Of a stretch of 12,249 nucleotides of DNA, positions 6,504 through 12,249 are shown one piece after another. The translations under genes were made by a program, and so were the position numbers. Every line of letters starts with the position of its first letter. The stretch's first letter is position 1. The stretch is from assembly GCA_021852225.1 (NCBI GenBank), contig JAJZOA010000224.1, positions 1 through 12,249 on the forward strand. The letters run 5' to 3'. This DNA comes from Planctomycetota bacterium (GTDB taxonomy: Bacteria; Planctomycetota; Phycisphaerae; WQYP01). The notes under the pieces are model-generated. The model was not told the DNA's origin. It searched no databases and saw nothing but the letters and a program-made list of their open reading frames with translations.

Positions 6504-7472
6504 TTATGATTGGCCCGCAGCATGCGGGTGAAGCGGCAAAATTAAAACGTGCCGTTCGCCGGTGATGCGGTATCGGGCTTTTTTATAAAGCGCGACCGCC
6601 GGCAAATTGGCTTTGTCCACCGCGAGAATCGATTGTCCGATACGCCGCTCGCTTAACACACGTAAAACGTGCCGCATCAGAAATCCCCCAATACCCACGC
6701 CGCGCGCCGCGGGTACCAGTCCAAGGTAAACCAGTTCCAGCGCGGCGGGGTCGGTGTGCGGAGAAAGCAGCAGCACGCCGATCCAGTCTTCACCGCGCCG
6801 CACCAACGACCAGAGTGACGGATCAAACACCCCCACCGCCTTGTGACCCGCCATGACATCCGTCATGGATCGCAACCCGGCCATACGCGGGCAGTCCAGT
6901 GTTTCCCGATACGTTTCATGAATGGTGGAGGCGAATACATGATCGAGTTCCGGGCGGTAGGGCCACAGGCTTACACCGGGGGGAACATCGTTCCGCGGCG
7001 AAAAAAATGGCGCGTTGCGTTCCATATAGAACAGATCCGCCAAATCAAAAAAGGCCGCCGCCCGAAATGCTTCAGCCGAGGCCTTATTGTCCGCGTCAAG
7101 AATAGTCTGCGCAATGACCATGCCATCTTCGCCGGCGCGGCGGCAGACCGCGCCGATGCAGGCCTGCGTGGCCAGCCGCGCGGTCGGATAACGTCCTAAA
7201 TTGGTTGTGTAAAGCAGCGCCGTTCGTCCGGGACTTTGCGTCCAGAGACAGGCCGAAACCATCCGTTCACCCTCCATCGCCATCATTTGCCGACTCAGGC
7301 TTATCCCGTGAAGCCCGCACCAGTTTTCAAAGTTACGCCAGCGCGCCTTGGCAGCGGAATCCGCCGGCCGGCTGGCGGTTTCAGGCCCATCCAAAATGCA
7401 GGCAAGACCGCGACGGGCCAGCGCCACCGTGGAGGCGGGAATAATTTCCAGTGACGGCGATGGGGATTCCAT
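6504..7472 (-). CDS. Tandem GNAT-family N-acetyltransferase
   Basis: It is predicted to transfer an acetyl group from acetyl-CoA to an amine; the substrate is unknown. The C-terminal half is a clear GNAT domain: LVYLGLVPAARGVGIGG (about 247-263) holds the acetyl-CoA pyrophosphate-binding R-G-x-G-x-G loop, and a later AVDKANLPAVALYKKARY block (about 284-301) is the usual N-x-x-A-x-x-L-Y motif near the C-terminus. The N-terminal half (about 10-150) has GNAT-like spacing but no intact binding loop, giving a two-domain plan like that of mycothiol synthase MshD. I place the start at the second ATG (7472, 322 residues) because AGGAG sits 10 bases upstream of it, whereas the first in-frame ATG at 7490 overlaps that site. 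It is the only minus-strand gene here and diverges from the AraC regulator across 342 bp. Confidence 0.72.
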   Translation of the reverse strand: MESPSPSLEIIPASTVALARRGLACILDGPETASRPADSAAKARWRNFENWCGLHGISLSRQMMAMEGERMVSACLWTQSPGRTALLYTTNLGRYPTARLATQACIGAVCRRAGEDGMVIAQTILDADNKASAEAFRAAAFFDLADLFYMERNAPFFSPRNDVPPGVSLWPYRPELDHVFASTIHETYRETLDCPRMAGLRSMTDVMAGHKAVGVFDPSLWSLVRRGEDWIGVLLLSPHTDPAALELVYLGLVPAARGVGIGGFLMRHVLRVLSERRIGQSILAVDKANLPAVALYKKARYRITGERHVLILPLHPHAAGQS

Positions 7473-7597
7473 GGGGGATAAGCTCCTCATGCGGGCATGT
7501 TAGATTGGTCAACATAAATACGCAATTTCCCGCCTGTTTGACGTGGCCATGGCAAGGCCAGCGATTCCCCCAAAACTCCTCAGACCGGGAAGGAGAT

Positions 7598-7626
7598 TTG
7601 ACGCCAAAGCAAATGAAATTTATTAT
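7598..7626 (+). promoter_or_regulatory. Sigma70-like promoter for the AraC regulator
   Basis: TTGACG (7598-7603, 5/6) and TATTAT (7621-7626, 5/6) are separated by 17 bp. The predicted start near 7633 gives a leader of about 180 bases before the AraC-family ATG at 7815, beginning with the strong hairpin at 7640-7671. Confidence 0.5.
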
Positions 7627-7639
7627 TCAAATTGCGACA

Positions 7640-7671
7640 CCGCCGTCCCGTGCCGGCCAGCGGGACGGCGG
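7640..7671 (+). other. Strong GC-rich hairpin in the AraC leader, possible operator or attenuator
   Basis: CCGCCGTCCCG (7640-7650) pairs perfectly with CGGGACGGCGG (7661-7671): 11 bp, ten of them G-C or C-G, around a 10-base loop. It begins only about 7 bases after the predicted transcription start. No T-run follows, so a standard terminator is unlikely. A palindromic operator or an mRNA-stabilising 5' stem are alternatives. A second smaller stem, GGGCA (7687-7691) with TGCCC (7702-7706), follows. Confidence 0.5.
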
Positions 7672-7814
7672 GCGAACCCATCCATCGGGCATTCCCGCGG
7701 GTGCCCCCGGCAGCGCGGGCCGCCTTCAGCCGTGGATGCGTGCCTGGAAAATAAATGGCCAAAATGTATCGCAACCTCTGCCGTTGCACAGCAGCTTTTT
7801 TGTGAGCCATCAAT

Positions 7815-8756
7815 ATGCCTCGAAAACCGCGACCGCTTGATACAGAGATTTTCCACTATTTCCCGGCCACCAATCGCAGCCTGCACATGGGTTTATACCT
7901 GACCGGCGTAGGCACACAGGCTGATCGGCCGCCGGATGCCACCCGCTCGCCCAAACATCCGGATATCTACTGGTTCACCTGGGAAAAAGGGCGCGTGCTT
8001 CCGGAATATCAGTTGGTCCTGCTGACCGCCGGCGGCGGTGAATTTGAATCGCGGGAAACCGGATTGGTGAATATTGAACCGGGAACGGCGATTTTTCTGC
8101 TGCCGGATGTGTGGCATCGGTACCATGCGCGCGCCGGCTGTGTCTGGACCTGCGCGTGGATTTCCTTTAATGGTGAAATTCCGCACCGCTGGCAGCAGAC
8201 TGGCCTGCTGACTCCTGAAACCGCCATTCGTCGCGTGCCGGATGCCACGTCCCTGGCCGCACGCATGGACCGCCTGGTCCACCACGCTCTGTCGGATCCG
8301 GCCCAAAACATGCTTTCAGGCTCTTTAATGGCCTTAAGCCTGTTATCCGGAGTGCTGGGGGACACATTATCGACCACGCCACCCACCCCGCAGGAACTTG
8401 CCGCGCCGCGTACCGACCATTTGACGGATAAACTGGTCGGCGAGGCGGTGAATCTGATCTGGAACCACAGCCACCAGAATATCTCGGTGGGCCTGCTGGC
8501 ACGCAAACTCGGTATTACGCGCCGCACCCTGGAACGTCGCTTCCTTGCGGCGCGCCAGCACACCACCCTGATCGAAATTCTGAATTGTCGCATCAGCCGG
8601 GCCGAAAGAATGCTGCGGGAAACACACCTTCCCATCCGCCGCATCGCCCACGCCACGGGTTTTACGTCTCCGACGCATCTTTCGCGGACCTTCCGTCAGC
8701 GCCTGGGCAAAACCCCCAGCGATTGCCGCCGCAACTTCCCCCAGCCCGAAGCCTGA
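7815..8756 (+). CDS. AraC/XylR-family transcriptional regulator
   Basis: This 313-residue protein is a ligand-responsive DNA-binding regulator. The N-terminal part (about 50-125) fits an AraC-type cupin ligand-binding domain: an aromatic-rich IYWFTWEKGR, a strand with QLVLLTAGGGEFES, then a PGTAIFLLPDVWHRY turn typical of sugar-sensing members. A helical linker (about 145-200) leads to the C-terminal AraC domain with two helix-turn-helices: about 223-243 (ISVGLLARKLGITRRTLERRF) and about 272-293 (PIRRIAHATGFTSPTHLSRTF), ending with the conserved F-R-x-x-L-G-K-T-P-S-D-x-R signature. The start is the only reasonable one, though just a weak GTGAG lies 8 bases upstream. Related regulators in Planctomycetota often control carbohydrate use, but no sugar genes lie nearby, so its target could be distant or the divergent GNAT gene. 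Family call is secure; ligand is unknown. Confidence 0.9.
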   Translation: MPRKPRPLDTEIFHYFPATNRSLHMGLYLTGVGTQADRPPDATRSPKHPDIYWFTWEKGRVLPEYQLVLLTAGGGEFESRETGLVNIEPGTAIFLLPDVWHRYHARAGCVWTCAWISFNGEIPHRWQQTGLLTPETAIRRVPDATSLAARMDRLVHHALSDPAQNMLSGSLMALSLLSGVLGDTLSTTPPTPQELAAPRTDHLTDKLVGEAVNLIWNHSHQNISVGLLARKLGITRRTLERRFLAARQHTTLIEILNCRISRAERMLRETHLPIRRIAHATGFTSPTHLSRTFRQRLGKTPSDCRRNFPQPEA

Positions 8757-8837
8757 CAGGTCGGCGGTATGCCCCGGGACGGCCCCAAAGCCGGATGGGC
8801 AGACGGATATTTTCTTTCGTGCAGCCCGCGGGTTTAT

Positions 8838-8865
8838 TTGTGGGCGTTGCATCTGACCGTATACT
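8838..8865 (+). promoter_or_regulatory. Candidate promoter for cdaA, close to the start codon
   Basis: A good -10 TATACT (8860-8865, 5/6) is preceded by a weak -35 TTGTGG (8838-8843) at 16 bp. Transcription would begin near 8872, only 3 bases before the ATG at 8875, so the message would be nearly leaderless unless a later Met (8887 or 8899) is used. The remaining 118 bp between the AraC gene and cdaA shows no terminator. Confidence 0.35.
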
Positions 8866-8874
8866 GGTAAAGCA

Positions 8875-9690
8875 ATGCCGGTGTTTATGCACAACTTCAT
8901 GTCCCGCCTGACCACCTATTCCTGGTGGGTGGTGGCCATTGAACTTCTCCTGATTGGTGTGGTGGTTTACAGCGTGCTGGAATTTCTGCGCGGCACACGC
9001 GGTGCCCGCCTGATCAAGGGGACCGCGCTGTTCCTGATTATCACCTACACCGTCATCAAACTTGGTGGAGATAAGCTCGTCCGTGTGGAATTTCTTTTCA
9101 GCCGCCTGCTGGTGTTCACCACCTTCGCCATTGTCGTCGTGTTTCAGCCGGAACTGCGCCGCGCCCTGATGCGCCTGGGCGAAGCGAGGCTATTCCGGCT
9201 GGGCGGATCCACCTCGCGAAGGTTGATTGACTGCCTTTGCGCCACCGCCGAATATTGCTCGCGCAACCGCATTGGAGCGCTGATCGCGGTGGAACGGGAA
9301 GTCGGTTTGGGAGCGCTGATCGAAAACGGCACAGCGCTTAATGCGGATGTAACGTCTGAACTGCTGAATACCATTTTCTGGCCCGGATCCATTCTACATG
9401 ACATGGGCGTGGTCATTCGTGACGGCCGAATCGCCGCGGCAGGGGTGCAGTTCCCGCTGGCGGAAGTCGGTGAACTTAGCCAGGAAATGGGTTCCCGCCA
9501 CCGCGCGGGCCTGGGGCTTTCCCAGGAATCCGATGCTGTGGTGATAATCATAAGCGAGGAAACCGGTGCCGTAAGCCTTGCGGAACGCGGCCGACTGGTG
9601 CGGGGGGTCACCCCCGAAGAATTGCGGAACTTCCTGGCCGACGCGCTGCGGCGCAACGAATCGGCGCTGATGCGCCGCCCCGCGGCCTGA
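8875..9690 (+). CDS. cdaA: Diadenylate cyclase CdaA (membrane DAC, DisA_N domain)
   Basis: It condenses two ATP to cyclic di-AMP, a messenger controlling potassium and osmolyte uptake and cell-wall homeostasis. The 271-residue protein has three membrane helices (about 15-37, 44-62 and 75-90), then the family's linker QPELRRALMRLGEARLF and the catalytic DAC domain (about 115-260). The RHR motif that binds ATP is intact (Arg208-His209-Arg210 in GSRHRAGLG), as is the SEETGAVSLAERG segment. The other signature, Asp-Gly-Ala, reads Asp176-Met177-Gly178 (SILHDMGVVIRDGRI): the metal-binding aspartate is kept but the next two residues differ from those in well-studied CdaA proteins. No strong Shine-Dalgarno site precedes the ATG; Met5 or Met9 are alternative starts. 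It is followed 41 bp later by cdaR, the usual partner. Confidence 0.92.
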   Translation: MPVFMHNFMSRLTTYSWWVVAIELLLIGVVVYSVLEFLRGTRGARLIKGTALFLIITYTVIKLGGDKLVRVEFLFSRLLVFTTFAIVVVFQPELRRALMRLGEARLFRLGGSTSRRLIDCLCATAEYCSRNRIGALIAVEREVGLGALIENGTALNADVTSELLNTIFWPGSILHDMGVVIRDGRIAAAGVQFPLAEVGELSQEMGSRHRAGLGLSQESDAVVIIISEETGAVSLAERGRLVRGVTPEELRNFLADALRRNESALMRRPAA

Positions 9691-9731
9691 ATGCCGGACC
9701 GCCGGTCATCAAATGAAAGGATCTGCCCGTC

Positions 9732-10898
9732 ATGGCTCGCAAAACCGCCCAACTGATGGACCGCATGAAGGTGCTGCCGCTGACGCTGCTGCTTTCGGTT
9801 CTGCTCTGGCTGTATGCGGATGCCAACCTCACTTCCACCCAGGGCGACCTTCCGATCCGCATTTCCGTCATAGCCGCCCCGGATGCCGGGTCGCGCACGG
9901 TGCAACTGGCCCAGCCGGCGACGGGAGATTTTCAAATTACCATTCAGGGGCCGCGCAACCGGGTAGCTCGCGTGCGGCAGCAGTGCGAAGGCCGTGCCGT
10001 ATTCACTACTGAAGACATCAACAATCTTGTATATGTTGTGCGGCATCCCGATCAGCTCGCCCTGGGCAGTCATGACCACATGGACGCGGTCAAAGTTTTC
10101 AATTCGCTGCCGTTTTTCCGGCAACGCCGCATCAATGTCATCAGCGTCAAACCGTCCACGCTGCAGTTGAATGTGGATGAAATGGTCACGGTTGTGCGAC
10201 CGATCGACTTCCGCCAGTTGCGCGGCATCCCGGTTACCTTAACACCACCCAGCGCCAAAGTTGTGCTGCCGCGCAGCCTGCTGGCCGGCATTGGCGGCAA
10301 AAGCCAGCTTCGTGTAATCGCCCACCCGCTGGTGGATCCCACCACGCTGCCACCCAATACCCGCCAGACTATCCAGGCCCAACTGGTCGTGCATTACCCC
10401 GGCACGCTTAGCACCCAGGTATCCGTATTTCCCTCCACCGCGACCGTCACGCTGAATATTCCCGCGCAGCCGCGAAAAAAGCTTTTCATCGGAATCGTGC
10501 CGGTGTGGGTTCGTGGGCCGCCGTGGCTGCTTAACCGCTATTCAATTGAAACGCAGCCCACTACGGTCAACGTCACGGTAAGCGGTGCCGCTCACCGGCT
10601 TAGCCTGCTTAAAACCCAGGTCATTCGCGGCAACGCCGCGTCGGTCCGCGGCCGCGTGATAGCCATGTTGAATCTGACGACCAATTGGCGTCCGGGCGCA
10701 CATTTCGTCAGCCGGCGCGTCCATTATCATTTACCGCATGGCATCAGCCTGGTGGACGGACCAAGGCACATTCTGTGCCGGATCCAACGCCGCAAGCCCG
10801 CCACCACCACTACCCCCGCCGCCGTACAGGCTCCTGCCGCAACAACCCAGTCCGCCGCCGGAACAGGCGCAAACCCAGCCGCCGCGGCCCCGCCATAA
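9732..10898 (+). CDS. cdaR: CdaR/YbbR-domain regulator of diadenylate cyclase
   Basis: This 388-residue membrane-anchored protein is the usual partner of CdaA and modulates its activity from outside the membrane. A single N-terminal helix (about 14-30, KVLPLTLLLSVLLWLYAD) is followed by tandem YbbR repeats on the outer side: roughly 33-115, 125-215, 220-270 and 275-352, with strands of alternating hydrophobic residues and P-x-x-V-x-V type edges (for example PSTATVTLNIPA and QPTTVNVTVSG). The last 36 residues (353-388) form a low-complexity tail of Pro, Ala and Thr, likely disordered or cell-wall-spanning. AAAGGA at 9716-9721 lies 10 bases before the chosen ATG. The gene directly follows cdaA, as in Firmicutes, which supports the call. 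Repeat boundaries are estimates. Confidence 0.85.
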   Translation: MARKTAQLMDRMKVLPLTLLLSVLLWLYADANLTSTQGDLPIRISVIAAPDAGSRTVQLAQPATGDFQITIQGPRNRVARVRQQCEGRAVFTTEDINNLVYVVRHPDQLALGSHDHMDAVKVFNSLPFFRQRRINVISVKPSTLQLNVDEMVTVVRPIDFRQLRGIPVTLTPPSAKVVLPRSLLAGIGGKSQLRVIAHPLVDPTTLPPNTRQTIQAQLVVHYPGTLSTQVSVFPSTATVTLNIPAQPRKKLFIGIVPVWVRGPPWLLNRYSIETQPTTVNVTVSGAAHRLSLLKTQVIRGNAASVRGRVIAMLNLTTNWRPGAHFVSRRVHYHLPHGISLVDGPRHILCRIQRRKPATTTTPAAVQAPAATTQSAAGTGANPAAAAPP

Positions 10899-11092
10899 AA
10901 GGCCGCCTCCGCATTTACCAGCTTTTTCGCGAAACCCCGCGACCAACATCCGTATCTCTTTCGGACATTCACCACCTATCCGTGTCGATGCTGCGGAATC
11001 GCGGGAAATGTTTTATGATAGCCGCCACACCCGCATCGTGCGGTCAGATGCCGCGTGCCGGGTCATGAACATGAAATTGCGGACAGGACACT
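10899..11092. other. Gap between cdaR and gatA; weak -10 element only
   Basis: This gap of 194 bases has no gene of useful length; it is too short for gatC, which usually precedes gatA in a gatCAB operon. A TATGAT hexamer at 11014-11019 could be a -10 (5/6), but its upstream -35 is poor. No terminator was seen, so gatA may be co-transcribed with cdaAR or have its own weak promoter. Confidence 0.3.
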
Positions 11093-12249
11093 ATGCTTCA
11101 TGAATTAAGTGCACTGGAAACACGTCAACGAATCGCAGCCGGTGAAATAAGTTCCCGTCAGGCGACCGAGGCGGTCTTTGCCCGCATCCGGTCTTTGGAA
11201 CCAAAACTCCACTGCTTCAACAGCACGTTTGAAGACCAGGCCATGGCCCGCGCCGCGGAAATTGACCAGCTTCGCTCCGCTGGAAAGCCGCTGGGGCCGC
11301 TGGCCGGGGTGCCCATCGCCCTGAAAGATAACCTTTGCACCAACTTCGGCACCACCACCTGCTCATCAAAAATGCTGGCGGATTTTCATGCCCCCTACAA
11401 CGCCACTGTCATTGAAAAGCTGTCCGCGGCTGGTGCCGTGTTTATTGGCAAAACCAATCTGGATGAATTCGCCATGGGCAGTTCCACGGAAAATTCCGCC
11501 TTCGGTCCTACCCGAAACCCTTGGAACACCAGCCGTGTCCCGGGCGGATCTTCCGGCGGGTCGGCCGCGGCGACCGCCGCCCGATTATGTGCCGCATCGC
11601 TGGGGTCAGACACCGGCGGTTCCATCCGCCAGCCCGCCTCTCTTTGCGGAATTGTGGGCCTTAAACCGACCTACGGCCTGGTATCCCGCTATGGTCTGGT
11701 CGCTTTTGCCAGTTCACTCGACCAAATCGGCCCCATGACACGCACGGTTTCCGATGCGGCTCTGCTGTTGCAGGTCCTGGCCGGCCACGACCCTTTGGAC
11801 AGCACCAGTTGGCCCGCGGATGTGCCCGATTACCTGGACGAAATTGAAAAGCCGCTGGTTGGCGTGCGGATTGGTCTGCCTGCCGAATTTTTTGAAGCCG
11901 GCACGGACCCCGACGTTCTAAGGGCAGTGAATACCGCCATCGATTTTTACAAGTCCCAGGGCGCCACAGTTGTTCCCGTGAAGTTGCCGCACACAAAATA
12001 TGGCATTGCCGCCTATTATGTGATCGCTCCGGCGGAAGCTTCCAGCAACCTGGCCCGCTATGACGGCGTGCATTACGGCCATCGCACCAGAAACGCTTCA
12101 GATATTTATGACCTGTATGCCGGCAGCAGGGCCGAAGGCTTTGGTCCTGAAGTACAGCGACGGATCATGCTGGGCACCTATGCGCTTTCCAGCGGATATT
12201 ACGACGCCTATTATGTGCGGGCACTGAAAATTCGGCAGGCAGACCAATC
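11093..12249 (+). CDS. gatA: Glutamyl/aspartyl-tRNA amidotransferase subunit A (partial, 3' end missing)
   Basis: GatA is the glutaminase subunit of the GatCAB complex, which converts misacylated Glu-tRNA(Gln) and Asp-tRNA(Asn) to the amide forms in the cytoplasm. The visible 385 residues begin MLHELSALETRQRIAAGEIS. The amidase Lys-Ser-Ser triad is complete: Lys78 in PIALKDNL, Ser153 in PGGSSGGSAA and Ser177 in SLGSDTGGSIRQPAS. The later AAYYVIAPAEASSNLARYDGVHYG and the segment before the edge, ALSSGYYDAYYVRA, are also characteristic. A full GatA is about 480-500 residues, so roughly the last 100 lie outside the window; the frame is open to the window edge and not broken. The start at 11093 is preceded by AGGA (11085-11088) at 4 bases, and its N-terminus matches the family. 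It lies 194 bp after cdaR; no gatC or gatB is visible here. Confidence 0.95.
   Translation, partial: MLHELSALETRQRIAAGEISSRQATEAVFARIRSLEPKLHCFNSTFEDQAMARAAEIDQLRSAGKPLGPLAGVPIALKDNLCTNFGTTTCSSKMLADFHAPYNATVIEKLSAAGAVFIGKTNLDEFAMGSSTENSAFGPTRNPWNTSRVPGGSSGGSAAATAARLCAASLGSDTGGSIRQPASLCGIVGLKPTYGLVSRYGLVAFASSLDQIGPMTRTVSDAALLLQVLAGHDPLDSTSWPADVPDYLDEIEKPLVGVRIGLPAEFFEAGTDPDVLRAVNTAIDFYKSQGATVVPVKLPHTKYGIAAYYVIAPAEASSNLARYDGVHYGHRTRNASDIYDLYAGSRAEGFGPEVQRRIMLGTYALSSGYYDAYYVRALKIRQADQ

Larger units (their letters stand above)
7473..7814. other. Divergent intergenic region between GNAT and AraC genes
   Basis: This 342-bp stretch holds no convincing gene. It contains the rightward promoter at 7598-7626 and strong hairpins at 7640-7671 and 7687-7706. 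A short TGGCC/GGCCA stem lies at 7544-7560. For the minus-strand GNAT gene only a poor promoter candidate is visible: on the minus strand, TTGCGT, 17 bases, then TAACAT just before the start. Confidence 0.5.

Noticed and set aside
7598..7840. An open frame starting TTG at 7598 after an AAGGAG sequence (7590-7595)
   Set aside because: The site is only 2 bases from the TTG and 17 from the next in-frame ATG, the predicted peptide is low in recognisable features, and it overlaps both the promoter and the start of the AraC gene.
9144..10124. Long minus-strand open frame of 326 codons opposite cdaA and cdaR
   Set aside because: It crosses two well-supported genes, is rich in Arg and Ser, and shows no recognisable domain.
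1..12249. CRISPR arrays, tRNA genes, prophage or defence islands
   Set aside because: No regularly spaced direct repeats, no cloverleaf-like tRNA sequence and no cas, restriction or phage genes were seen.

Overview
The window looks like a chromosomal segment of a GC-rich, Gram-negative-type bacterium. My best guess is a member of the Planctomycetota, possibly Phycisphaerae-like. The reasons are indirect: a cdaA-cdaR pair leading into gatA, a XylR-type AraC regulator with an aromatic-rich N-terminal half, a mycothiol-synthase-like double GNAT protein, and variable or weak Shine-Dalgarno sites. There is no rRNA or other phylogenetic marker, so the assignment is inference. All genes lie on the plus strand except the GNAT gene.

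Layout. Positions 1-271 form a small non-coding element bounded by a perfect 23-bp inverted repeat, MITE-like in form. It has an internal nested hairpin and a good sigma70-like promoter pointing right. Positions 302-5186 carry an efflux cassette: a YgaP-type DUF2892 membrane peptide, a periplasmic adaptor (membrane fusion protein) and a 1143-residue RND permease, the last two overlapping by 8 bp. No outer-membrane TolC-type channel and no regulator are visible. A three-helix membrane protein of unknown function (5303-5683) follows. Next is an endonuclease III-like HhH-GPD DNA glycosylase (5759-6463), convergent with a tandem GNAT acetyltransferase on the minus strand (6504-7472).

A 342-bp divergent region follows, holding a clear promoter and a strong leader hairpin ahead of an AraC-family regulator (7815-8756). 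The right end is a housekeeping block: the membrane diadenylate cyclase CdaA (8875-9690), its YbbR-domain partner CdaR (9732-10898), and the start of gatA, the amidotransferase A subunit (11093 to the window edge, incomplete).

How the genes fit together. The left third is an accessory transport module that may be transcribed from a promoter supplied by the mobile element. The middle genes are single-function DNA repair, acetylation and sugar- or ligand-response genes without obvious mutual links. The right end is a c-di-AMP synthesis module next to a translation-fidelity gene.

The points most worth a second look are the inverted-repeat element with its outward promoter, the changed DGA motif in CdaA (D-M-G), and the glycosylase that lacks both the catalytic lysine and the fourth cluster cysteine. 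I did not find a convincing wholly new multi-gene system.
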